Assembly (NCBI GenBank): GCA_030686995.1
Contig: CM060696.1
Span: forward strand, 116,451,949-116,515,948
DNA from: Artemisia argyi
Lineage: Eukaryota; Streptophyta; Magnoliopsida; Asterales; Asteraceae
Length of the DNA stretch: 64,000 nucleotides
Reading direction: 5' to 3'
A program made the translations under genes and the position numbers. Within the stretch, counting starts at the first letter, position 1. Each line of letters starts with the position of its first letter. Shown here piece by piece: positions 11,633 through 22,504 of the stretch. Below the pieces are notes generated by a model. It saw only the letters and a list, made by a program, of their open reading frames with translations, was not told the origin of the DNA and did no database searches.

Positions 11633-11703
11633 TTAATTTTATCAAAACAAAGTAAAATACTCTATAGTACCCGTTAACCAGATAAAGCTATCACCGACCG
11701 GAA

Positions 11704-14700
11704 ATGCTGTTAACTTCACCATTAACCGCCGTCAGTATCACCGGCCGTCACTTTACCACAAACACCTTGTTATTCTTCACTCCCTGGTAAGCCCCCCTTT
11801 CTTTTTCTTCTTCTTATTAGCTTTTTTACTTAAGTTATAATAAGTCATTAACATTTATAACTATAATCAGATTTTATTAACATAGTATAGTATAACTACA
11901 ACAATGGTTTTATTTATTCGTTTATTTTAAGCAAAGTATATGATATGTTATTTATCATTTGGAAATTAATTTTACACTTATGTTACAAATTACAAAAAAC
12001 AAGTTTAAGGTTGTCAAATTTAACTTGTTGTTTACTATTGAAATTGCTTTCCTAGTGATAATGTTATCAAATATTTGTCCATGGGCCTGTTAGCGTATCA
12101 ACGTGTCGCAAATTGTTTTATGAGAATTACTAATTAATAGGATGATTTGCTAATAATAGATTAAGCTAGAGATTGTTGGTAACTAGTTTCAATGAAATAT
12201 AGCTATTTGGAAATGTTTTGGAATCAACGGCTATTTATATGATTACGGTGGCTCATAATGACAATGGCAATGTGATAGTATATTTTACATAGAAACTATG
12301 GAACACAGGATTTACGTAATTGACTTATGTTTAGGAAGATTATCGAATATTTGATAAAACGATTGATAACAAACTTAGAAAAAAATGACGCGTCACATTA
12401 TTTTTGGAACACTCTAGTTGATAAGTAAAGCTAAGCCGCAATTTTGGAGATGTTTTTCTGAAAATTTCTTCTATACTGGTTCGATTGTAGGAACACTATT
12501 ACAAGAAAGAATAGGCTGACGAAGAACAGGATTAGAGCTTCTGCAGGGGAGTTATCTGGTCCTGTGCTACAGCCTAAGCCTCGGCTATATCATCCGTCTG
12601 AAGACATTTCGGATAGCGAAGAATCTGATGAGAATGGGGACGCCATACTTAGACCTGCTGAAACTAGCAGGACTATTATTGAGGTAATTTTCGTAGTTGT
12701 AGAAAATAAAATATGTTTAACGTTCGGTCTTGCAGCAAAACAGCCTACTTTGACAGTGTATATGTGTTGTTTTGTAATAGACGTGCTTTAGGCTTTTAGC
12801 CAAAAAAGAAAAAATAATTTTCGTATAATCCATCTTGAAAAGCATTAAATAATAAGCATATACATAATTATATTTGCCTCTGTTAAGCCTTCTGTGCTGG
12901 AACTAGACTATACAGGTGTTGATGTCAGTCATGGCACCTCCTTTATAATGCAGTCTTTTTGCTTACGCCATGGGATATAACATAGACTCCGAGTATTTTG
13001 ACTATTAGCTTTCTTCCAATGTGGAGGACCAAATGCACTAATTGGACTTCTGAAATGAAGAATACACCCTACTTGTAGTTTTCATTATTATTGTTGCAAG
13101 TTCAAAAAAACTTCGTTAAAACAGTATACTTATCCCTGAATAAAATTTCATATGGATAGTGGTATTTCATTAAATCTATACAATCATAATTGTTGAAGGT
13201 CTCTAGCGAAAAACTTATGTATTAATCACTAGATGTTATTTTCAGGCAAATAGCAAAGGATTGCTTATGTTCTCAGGTCTAGTGAATGACGGAGTCTATG
13301 AGAACATCTTCTTGCCTGATTTGCCTTATGTCAAGGGTGAAAATGGAGGTGAGTTTTCAATGTACAGTTTCGTCTTAGTTTCTAGTATTTCGTAAAATCT
13401 ATCCTAATTGTGTTGCCTTTTCAGATATATATTTCCAAGTGAAAAATGATGAAGATGTTCTTGAAACTCTTGCTTCTGGGGATAACCTTGTGGTAAGGAT
13501 TATGGTTTCTGGCTTATCATCTTACTGTCATTGTTTGTACCCTTTTGCTGGAGAACATCTAGACGATGTTTGGATCTGTGTTTTAAGAAATGATTATCTG
13601 ATATCGAATCGAAATAAGATAATCAGTTATAGTAAAACGGTCTGTAAGAGAGTGCTGGATGTGCTTCTAGTGTTTGCTGTCATAATCAAACAGTGAGATG
13701 CTTGAGTTTTTAGGAAATTATGATTATTTTGAGGAACTGATAGATGAATTAACATGAAATACCTATATTTTTTTTGTGAAAACAGAGAGAAAATTCTTTT
13801 GGAATCGAGTTTTTTTCAGTCATAAGCTGACACCAAATGATTGGCAGCTGAATCTGTTTATGCAAACATTAAAAAACTGATTACAGTAACTTCACTTAAT
13901 GCTAATCAGATAATCGGTTTCAAATCTCAATTCCAGACATCTTCTCAGTGTAATTTTTGGAAAGATAACTCAAGTACAGAGTATATAAGATAGTTTCCAT
14001 TGGATCGCTTATGACATTGTACACCACATAAATGAATGCTTTTGTAATACCCTTCCTTCTGGCTTTATGTAAGCATAAACTAATAACACCAATGGTGATT
14101 AATTCAACATTTGACATCAACAAACAAAGATATACATGATGATCGTGTATTCTTAGCGTTTACCATTCACTTGGCAGACATGAAGAATTTTCTCATGTAT
14201 ATCGGTTGTCTGAGGGAACTCTATTAATTGTAAATTAGATGATAACTGAACTAGGAAGAGTGAGTAACTGGGTGACAAAAGATTAACTTTTGGTGATACT
14301 TTAATTCATTTAAATTTATTAACCACGTAACTCACTGCAGCAAGTCATAATAGGCTTGGATACATCAGAAATGGTCAGTGAGATGGAGTCATTAGCTCAT
14401 TTAGACGATGATTCTGGTTTTGAAGACGAAGATATTGATATCGACGATGATGATGACGACGAAGATGAGGATGATGATGAGAATGGAAACTATGTAAAGG
14501 TAATAGCTTTGTTGCTTTAGTTTGTCTTCTTTCCGTTAAACAATTTCTAGAGCTACATTTTTTCTTCATAGTTCCTAGATATTGTAGGATTGGGTTTCCA
14601 TTTTAGAAGATGATGAAGATTCTGATGGAGCAGTTGGTGACTGGGCAAAGTTGGACACCATGCTTTCTACCCATCCTATTGATTTTGCTAATCAATTGGC

Positions 14701-16817
14701 AGATGTAAGCATTTCTTTTTTTCTTTTTTTCTGGGGTATTATGTATTGTATATGAAGTTACCAATGCATTTACTGTTGCTTGCTTTTGGGATGCTCTCAG
14801 TTTGTATCAGATGTTCCTATAGATTACATGGACCGGCCTCCTTCTGGTCTTGCTATTCACGGCGTCTTGAGACCTGCATTTGTTGACGAATATTCCGTCA
14901 TTAACGGTGATGAAGTAAATCGGATTGCCAAAGGTAAAGAAGGTGCAGGATCGTCTCACGATGTCCACAATTTGGAAGAAGAATTGCAGAAAAATCGGAG
15001 CTCTGGAAATGGGAATACATACTATAAGCTAGAGATGATCAAGATGCAGTTGATTTCGGCACATGGAAATCAGGTATATGATATATTTACTGGCGATTTA
15101 GTATAAGACATTTAAGGCTCACCGCTCACGGTTCACACTAGTAGCTTTGCAACAAATCTATTTTGTCTAGGATTATAGGTGACAAACACAATATTTATTT
15201 AGCATAGAACAAGATGGTTGGCTTGGCTAACATGTCCAAATAGTTTTGGGTTGTATTTGACCCGCAGAATTTCTTTTGTCCTTATTTATTTATTTATTAT
15301 TCTTATTAATAATATGTAGGGGCAATTTCATATCTCCCCTCCTTTTAGTTGGAAATTTCATATATACCCAAACGTGCATTAAAAACATTGTACATTATGC
15401 ATTCAATACTTGCACTTTGGGTATATATGAAATTAATTATGAAAGTAGGGTGATAAATGAAATTAATCCAATAATACATGTGTAGTTTTCATTACAAGCC
15501 AATGTTGTTACCATGATAATCTAAACAACTGAATCAAAATAATTACTGTAGGAGAATATATGCATTTAAAATAGGCTTCGGAGAACATTCAACCCATTTG
15601 ACCTGATGCACTTTTAGCAAAGTTCTCTTTTGGGCTCATTTGATATAAAACGAAACCTAAATTGACCCATTCATGAGTAAATGGGTCGAAATCACCACCT
15701 GTAATATGCAGCATATCCCTTTTATCAATGGGTCGAAACCTAAATTGACCCATTCATCAGTAAGACCATCACGTTACCTGAATTTGTTCTTGATAAAAAG
15801 CAGTGTTTAAGTTGGTAAATTGTTTACAGGTTTCTGTTGAAGTGGAAGATTTTAGCAGGTCTCAACCTGATGCTATAGCACACTCAGCTGCCAAAATCAT
15901 ATCACGGATAAAATCTGGTGGAGATACCACCACACAAGCTCTTAAATCGTTATGTTGGAGATCTAAGGGCATTCAAGTCGAGGTAATGCTTTGTTCATTG
16001 TCTTTTATGTATTCTTCATACATTATACAAATCCTTGATGCTTTCAGTTGAAACCATGCTTTATACAGTAGTCGTTTTACAAGACGTATTTTAATATTTT
16101 TCTTGCTAATTGTGTGTGAAAGATGGGTAATATAAGATTTGTTTCAACTAATGACAGGAGGTGTCTCTTATCGGGGTAGACAGCCTTGGATTTGATTTGA
16201 GAGCTTGTTCTGGTAGACAAGTTGAAACATTGCGGTTTGCATTTAAAAATCGGGTAATTTCTAACTTCTCTGGAACACAGGTTATTCCAGAAGTTATTTG
16301 ATACTAAATGGCCAGATTGATTAATACGATTATAAGATCACATATGAAGAACAAAAGACAGTCTTGTAGAGGTAGCAATTGCGACCCACTTACTTATGCA
16401 CGTGTCCGTTAGGGTTAAGCTGATCTCTAACGGATAAATGAGTAAAATAACAAAAAATAGCTAATGAGAAAACAAGTTAAATGTGCTGAATGAGGCGAAA
16501 GGCGCCAAAGTGTCCTAGGAATTATAGATCATTAGTCCAATAAAAAAAACTTAATCATGTTTAACACACAAATGATTTAGTCAACCCAAATCGACAAGTA
16601 CCAACATGTTCTCATTTTTACCTGAACTAGTATTGACGCGCCGATCTGTCCATTTTGTAACACAATTGTGCTCAAATATATAGCTACTAATGCTTAAGTG
16701 GGATTGCAGGCTTCCTCGGAATTTGGTGTGGAGAGCCAGTTGAATTGCTTACTCTTCCCTATAGGCCTGGGGCAGCAGCAGAAGAAAGATGTTGTTCACC
16801 AATCAGAACTTTCGTGA
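11704..16817 (+). CDS. Plastid-type DUF2470/FMN-binding split-barrel-like protein (At3g49140-like)
   Basis: Ten exons join in frame to 450 codons: 11704-11786, 12491-12683, 13246-13348, 13425-13492, 14341-14499, 14588-14704, 14801-15073, 15830-15982, 16158-16253, 16710-16817, all with GT/AG introns and consistent phases. The first about 45 residues are rich in Ser/Thr and hydroxylated or basic residues, like a chloroplast transit peptide. Next come a RYHPSED-like block, a split-barrel-like section (LMFSGLVNDGVYENIFLPDL, YFQVKNDED, IIGLDTSEM), an Asp/Glu tract at about 185-200, and a C-terminal DUF2470-like domain (SQPDAIAHSAAKIISRI, GVDSLGFDLRACSG, ETLRFAFKNR). In HugZ-type proteins this combination relates to haem or FMN binding, but no function is established for the plant protein. 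A tandem 3' duplicate lies at 20.4-30.4 kb. The identification is from memory of the Arabidopsis family. Confidence 0.82.
15319..15475. mobile_element. Small palindromic MITE-like insert in intron 7
   Basis: GGAAATTTCATATATACCC and, about 70 bp later, GGGTATATATGAAATTAAT are near-perfect inverted repeats within about 155 bp, with GGGG and CC-type ends. The paralogous intron of the pseudogene copy (28230-28300) lacks the segment, so it entered after the duplication or was lost there. Target duplications are not clear to me. Confidence 0.5.
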
Positions 16818-17851
16818 AATTGCAAAATGAACTGTACCTTTGTGTAAGTTCAACCATAGTTGGCGTACATGTGGGCATAAGCATGTAGCAAAGAGAAGTG
16901 TACAAAGCCAATTCTCAAAGGAACATCACGGCAGAAAACTAACCAAATTTCTTGAGGAGTTTCTTGGGACATACCGGTTATCTCATGTGTCCGTATAAAT
17001 AGTTTTAAAGAAATCTTGTTGTCTCATGTATGATTCATTGTGTTATTTAAGCCCTTGATATTCCGGGAAATGGACAAATAATCTACAATTTATGGATATG
17101 TAGGATCCACTTGTACCAAGTATCATATTGTTGAAACCATAAAAATGGTCTGCGACTCTGGCTTCATAAAAATGAAAATTCACAAATAGGACTTGATTGT
17201 ACAAAATCAATATATGGCAGACTTAATTGACCAAAGGCAACTTAGGAATCATGTATGAAAGAACTTAATGATGGGAGGATTACGGTCAGCAGCTTAGTTG
17301 AAGAAAGAACCCATTTGCTGAGATTTTCCAAGGAAACAATTGATTTGCTGATACGTTGGTGTTATGCGACTGATCCAAGTATGAGTCCTTAATGCCGATT
17401 TTGTATAGGGTCTTCTATGCCAATGTTCATCATGCTAAATCTATCCCTTCCCTTGTGACTTGGATTGGATTAACCACTAGCTTGCTATCTATTTAATCGA
17501 ATTTGGACAGTAACATTCGGTAATATCGACAACATGAGCCAAAATAGGTTTTTGAGTTCGAAGGCGTTCAAAACGTTTATAGATTTTATGAACCCCAAAC
17601 GCAATTCATCAGTGTTAAATTTTCTTTCTCGGGCACTTCCATCTTTTTTCTTCTAAACACAATACTTCAAGCATCACTCCCCATTATCGATAGTTCTTTC
17701 TCAAACACTGAATGTTATTAACATAGTCAAAAGTTGTATCGAGTTTAAACAAGACGGAACATGCCACGAGCTATTCGAGATTGACTTGTAAAATACATGA
17801 AATGAACATCATCAAAACTGAGTCGGGCTCGAGCTACTAAAGTAAACTTTT

Positions 17852-18100
17852 TGCAGTTTAAGAGCATTTTTTTTTTTCTTTCTTTCTTGTTGTATCTAAA
17901 TCCACACTTGTTAATATAAAATTGTTTTTTTCTTTTTTAGGCCCACAAATTTCCTTTAATTCGTCTATCTCACTAGAGAGAAAATTTAGTAGTCTTCCCC
18001 AATAAGTGGTATTAACTATTAAGGGAAGGGGGACCTACATGACCCTTAGCTAAGAAAAAAAGTAAACAAGCCCTAAGTCACTTACGTTGTGTAGTTTATT
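17852..18100. other. Spacer after the first gene copy
   Basis: The duplicated block shared with the second copy ends near 17851. After it is a T-rich stretch (17866-17940) and unremarkable AT-rich DNA. No gene is seen. Confidence 0.5.
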
Positions 18101-18262
18101 TCAGTAATGAGGTTCCGGTACGTAGTGGCTCGGCTTGCCACAATTATAACAATCGTACGAACGACTTTCTCTACCATGGTCGTACGCTCTTTCACTACCT
18201 CTACCACGACCGAAACCACGCCCTCCAAAGTTTTCTTCTCTTCCATGTTCGTGTCTTTGTAA
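18101..18262 (-). pseudogene. Glycine/arginine-rich Gag zinc-knuckle remnant
   Basis: A minus-strand frame without ATG reads ENFGGRGFGRGRGSERAYD, then ESRSYDCYNCGKPSHYVPE and a stop at 18101-18103. RGG-type repeats followed by CX2CX4H are typical of Ty1/copia Gag nucleocapsid regions. The last cysteine of the CCHC knuckle is replaced by proline and the frame is closed on both sides, so this is a dead fragment of about 50 codons. Confidence 0.6.
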
Positions 18263-18332
18263 TCAGTGCCTAATAACAAACTTCCCGTATCTCCTCGTTT
18301 TTCTCAATTCAAAGACATGCAAAAAATACATC

Positions 18333-18832
18333 TCTTATGCAATGCGTGCTATATATATAAAAACCCCATTATCCCATTCATTTCTACTCACCAACAACAA
18401 CACACAACTTAACAATACACTTAACTTAAGCATTTAGTTCAAAAATGTATCAAAACAACGATGTTTGAGAAACTAAAGCCTTATTTGTATGTCAGTTTTT
18501 TGCAATTTGGTACTGCTAGTTTATTTATAAGGCTGCGCTTAACCATGGCATGAATCATTATACTTTTGCAGTTTACCAATTTCAGCAATTAGCAAATGTA
18601 TAATGATTCATGCCATGGTTAAGCGCAGCCTTAGCGATAATAGTTAAACAAGCAGTACGGGTAATTAAGGCTTTAGTTTCTCAAACGTCGTCATGTTGTT
18701 TTGATACATGTTTGAAACATGTTGTTTTGATACATGTTTGAACTAAATGCTTAAGTGTACGGTTAAGTTGTGTGTTGTTGTTGGTGAGTAGAAATGAATA
18801 GGATAGTGGGGTTTATATATAGCATGTCATGA
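18333..18832. repeat. Large inverted duplication with promoter-like arms
   Basis: Two arms of roughly 240 bp are inverted around about 18580. The inner arms (about 18531-18565 and 18597-18631) match over some 35 bp and share CATGGCATGAATCATTATAC. The outer arms share ACCAACAACAACACACAACTT, a TATA box (TATATATAA at 18352-18360 on plus, mirrored at 18812-18820 on minus) and an ATGTATCAAAACAAC start region. The right arm contains an extra direct repeat of about 24 bp near 18690-18740. Each arm therefore looks like a promoter, 5' leader and first codons pointing toward the centre. I do not recognise the short peptide. Confidence 0.85.
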
Positions 18833-20445
18833 CTCATGAGGAAGAGAAGCAATATCCAACACAATCACACTCCTTTTTTTTGCACAAATTTCAGGATGAG
18901 TCCACTAGCTGTTATTAATTCCGGCATTTAGGGTAAGTTTTGTATAAAACTCAAAAGGAGTATTTTAGCTGAGAATAGCATTTATGAGAAATCAGATTGT
19001 TTAAAAAAAGACAATAACAACCTACAGTTTATAATGAGAAATCAGATTGTTTAAAAAAATGACTAAGATATGTTTGGTGGTTCTCAAAATTGATATTTGT
19101 TTGGTCTGTGTAGGCATCCAATTACTTCACTCAAAGTCTCAAACCATATTCATTTAGATAGTCACATGCAATTATAAGAGATTATGACGATCTTAAAGAT
19201 TAAAATAATAATAATAATTAATAATAAAAAAAGAAAAAAAAAAGAAAAAAAAAAAAAAAAAAAAAAAAAAAGGTGCTTTATAAGTCATACATATATTACA
19301 GATGCTTTATAAGTCATACAGATATGTTTTTCAAATATGTGATTTGTAGAAAGGTTGGTGAAATCGGTATTATCAAGTTTAATGTGTTTTTTATTGTTCC
19401 ATGGATAGTGTTACTTTTGCTCCTTATCTTTGATGGCTTTTTTAGAATGGGGAATGTCCTTTATAGATGCCTTATTGCTTGTGTAATTAATTTTGACAAG
19501 CCTTTTAGATGTTCATTACTTGTTGCAGTGTTTTTGCTTCATTACATTCTCCACTCATTATGCTTGGCGTTACTTTGCATAATCTGTACATACAAACACG
19601 AGATCAATATTTGAATTTATAACATTTGAATGTGTAGATGCTTATGTGTGTACAAGAAATGATATTTATATACTTTGGCTCGGGATTAGCAGAGTGAAGG
19701 CATTAGTAGTGGTTAGGCGATGTTTGGAGAAAGCCCTGAGTTTTTCTTTAAGAAATTTGTTGATAATGATGAAAGGATTTATTATATTAAACGATAAAGT
19801 CTACCATCCAAATTCCCAAGTGTAAAATGACATAGCAGAAAGTAGAAACAGAGCTGTGGTTAACAATGGCTACAAGTTGAGTAACACGAACAGTCTGCAA
19901 TACAATCATGCATTAGACTTCTTACTGGTAGGTTACAACACTAAATACTGATTGTAGGTTCAAGAGCTTATTTGATTCATCTCAACCAACTAGTTATATG
20001 CTCAAGTCTCTTGTAAAACATAAATGATTCTAACAGAAGTTCAACAATTATTCCCATGACCGTTGAACTACTTAAGATCCAAAATAGTTGGTAACTTGGT
20101 ATCTCTCAAGGCTTAATATGCTTTTGTGCAGTGTGCTGAAAAGCAGTGCAAAAGATTGGATAATAAACGACCGCCGTCTACATGACACAAATGTTGTTTT
20201 TGCAAGAATTAAACTCCGTTTGTACTTGGGTAAGGGAAACACGATCCTTTGACTCTTAGAGTCAACTGATACTTTTGTTTCTTGCAGTTATGCTCTTAAA
20301 TTGTGCATACCGGAGTTACTATAAGGAGTGTACAATGTGACTGTTTGTGCTATCCTTTTAATTGTGGCCCTTTCAAGACATCAATCGGTTATGGACCCTA
20401 AGGGTGTTCGTAGGTTCCGGTTTTAGGTTTCTCGGGTTATTCTGG
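18833..20445. other. Intergenic DNA between the duplicated gene copies
   Basis: There is an A-rich low-complexity tract at about 19203-19271 and two near-identical 30-bp pieces (AATGAGAAATCAGATTG at about 18982 and 19032). A 113-codon ORF at 19273-19614 has a membrane-like composition but no match I recognise and no supporting signals. I see no gene here. Confidence 0.5.
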
Positions 20446-20571
20446 TAGATGAATTAACATGAAATATCTAGTTTTTTGTGAAAACGGAGATAAAATTCTT
20501 GTGAAATCAAGGGGTTTTTTTTTTTGGAGTCATAAGTTGACACCAAATAATCAGCAGCTGAATCTGCTTAT

Positions 20572-20573
<2 letters not shown>

Positions 20574-20617
<44 letters not shown>
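20574..20617. repeat. Poly(A) tract
   Basis: A run of about 43 adenines lies in the pseudogene where the parental copy has only GCAAACATTAAAAAACTG, so it expanded after duplication. Confidence 0.9.
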
Positions 20618-20619
<2 letters not shown>

Positions 20620-20846
20620 TTACAGTAACGTCTCTTTATGCTAATCAGATAATCGGTACCAAATCTCAATTCCAGACATCTTCTCAGTGTAATTATTGGA
20701 AAGATAACTCCAGTACATAGTATATAAGATAGTTTCCATTGGATCCCTTATGACATTGTACACCACATAAATGAATGCTTTTGTAATACCCTTCCTCTGG
20801 CTTTATGTAAGCATAAACTAATAACACCAATGGTGATTAATTCAAC

Positions 20847-21158
20847 TAATGGTATACACACCAAAGTGAATGTAGCAGTCAAGCAACCTAGTGTGCAGAG
20901 CAATGAAGTACAACATAAAGATGCAGAGCAATACATTTCACCACATTGTACAAGACACCAAAGCTACTTGAAGAAGATGCAGTTTTACTAGTTATAGTTA
21001 TGATAGCTTATTGTATAAAATGTAATCTAGTATAAAGCTTAGCATAGTTTTTAGATACTCAATGTAATAGTATAAATACTCTGTACTCAACTCTCATTTG
21101 GTTAATGAATCATTTTACAACTTTCATTTCAATTCCATTTTCTCTCAATTCTACAATA
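20847..21158 (+). mobile_element. Solo-LTR-like insertion with 5-bp duplication TCAAC
   Basis: This 312-bp segment is absent from the paralogous site at about 14109, where ATTCAAC joins directly to ATTTGACATC. TCAAC flanks it on both sides (20842-20846 and 21159-21163), fitting an LTR-retrotransposon target duplication. Its right part (ATTTGGTTAATGAATCATT, then TTCTCTCAATTCTACA) resembles the R-U5 end of a plant copia LTR. The left end does not show a clean TG, so it may be a truncated LTR. Confidence 0.65.
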
Positions 21159-22101
21159 TCAACATTTGACATCATCAAACAAAAATATACAGGATGATTG
21201 TGTATTCTTAGTTTCTTACTTTCTTAGTGTTTATCATTTACTTGGCAGACATGAAGAACTTTTTCATGTATCTCGTTGTAGTCTAAGGGAACTCTTTTTG
21301 TTGTAACTTAGATGATAACTAAACCAGAAAATCAATCAACATAATAGGCTTAGATACAACAGAAATGGTCAGTGAGATGGAGTCCTTAGCTCATTTAGAC
21401 GATGACTCCGGTTTTGAAGACGAAGATAGTGATATTGACAATGATGATGATGAGAATGGAAACTGCGTACAGGTAATACCTTCGATGCTTTGGTTTGTCT
21501 TCTTTCCGCTAAAAAATTTATAGATATACATTTTTCTTCATAAGGCTTTGATATTGTAGGATTGGGTTTCCGTTTTAGAAGATGAAGATTCAGATGGAGC
21601 AGTTGGTGACTGGTCAAAGTTGGAGACCATCCGTTCTACCCATCCGATTGATTTTGCTAATCAATTTTCCTGGCATATTATGTACTGTTACTTGCTCTCA
21701 GTTTGTATCAGATGTTCCTATAGATTACATGGTCCGGCCTCCTTCTGGTCTTGCTATTCACGGCCTCTTGAGACCTGAATTTGTTGACGAACATGCTGTC
21801 ATTAGTGGTGATGAAGTAAATCGGAATGGTGAAGGTAAAGAAGGTGTACAGTCCTCTCAAGATGTCCACATGGAAGAAGAATTGCAGAAGGATCAGAGCT
21901 CTGGAAATGGGAATGCATGCTATAAGCTAGAGATGATCAAGTTGCAGTTGATTTCGGCACTTGGAAATCAGGTATATCATATATTAACTGGCGATTTAGT
22001 ATAAGACATTAAGGTTCATGGTTTATCTTCCTTTGCTTTGCAGCATATGAATAATGTCTAGGGTCATAGGTGACAAACACTTCTTTTTATAAATAGCATA
22101 G

Positions 22102-22135
22102 ATGAGTGGCTTGGCTAACATGTCCAAATAGGTGC
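22102..22135 (+). repeat. Left copy of a 34-bp duplication flanking the copia element
   Basis: Starts ATGAGTGGCTTGGCTAACAT and ends CAAATAGGTGC; identical to 28186-28219 at the other end of the element. The single-copy equivalent in the parental gene reads GGTTGGCTTGGCTAACATG, so the second copy arose with the insertion. Confidence 0.9.
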
Positions 22136-22145
22136 TCTGATACCA
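22134..22145 (-). other. Primer-binding-site sequence outside the 3' LTR
   Basis: On the minus strand TGGTATCAGAGC directly follows the LTR's terminal CA. It is the canonical initiator-tRNA-Met primer site of plant copia elements, which should lie inside the element after the 5' LTR, not beyond the 3' LTR. Its last two bases overlap the 34-bp host duplication. Confidence 0.8.
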
Positions 22146-22504
22146 TGTAAAAAAGTTTTATCAGAACTTAAACCACATCCACCACTGCTACTCAGGTGTG
22201 GATCTATTATCTATCTTGATAATAGTTCTATTACAAAAGATCAATAGAAACAGAATAAAGCAAGAGCTTGTAATTGTGAGTAATACGGCAAGAGATATCA
22301 ATTAGGGTTCTGAGAAGATAAGAGGTGACTCCAGCTTATATAGCCCAGCAAACTAACTTTCTACACTTCACAACTTTAGTCCTCCATCTTTGTACTTCTT
22401 TATCTTCAGATACCAAAGTCCAAATAAAGCTTAACTGAAACTTTACAAGTGTACAAAATTAGTCCCTGTACTATATAAACCAGAATAAGATTATATTTTC
22501 AACA
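22146..22504 (-). repeat. Copia 3' LTR
   Basis: Begins (minus strand) TGTTGAAAATATAATC right after a polypurine tract and ends TTTTTTACA. The first about 340 bp match the 5' LTR. The last about 18 bp are unrelated to the 5' LTR's U5, of which about 112 bp are missing. Confidence 0.85.

Noticed and set aside
19273..19614. 113-codon ORF with hydrophobic segments
   Set aside because: It follows an A-rich tract, uses AT-biased codons and has no recognisable motif, promoter or exon partners.
21582..22004. 140-codon ORF across the pseudogene exon 6-7 equivalents
   Set aside because: Its first third is out of frame with the parental protein because the intron deletion fused two exons; it is a decay product.
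22102..22135. 34-bp flanking repeat as an ancestral tandem repeat
   Set aside because: The paralogous intron in the intact gene has the sequence once, so a pre-existing tandem repeat is the less likely explanation.
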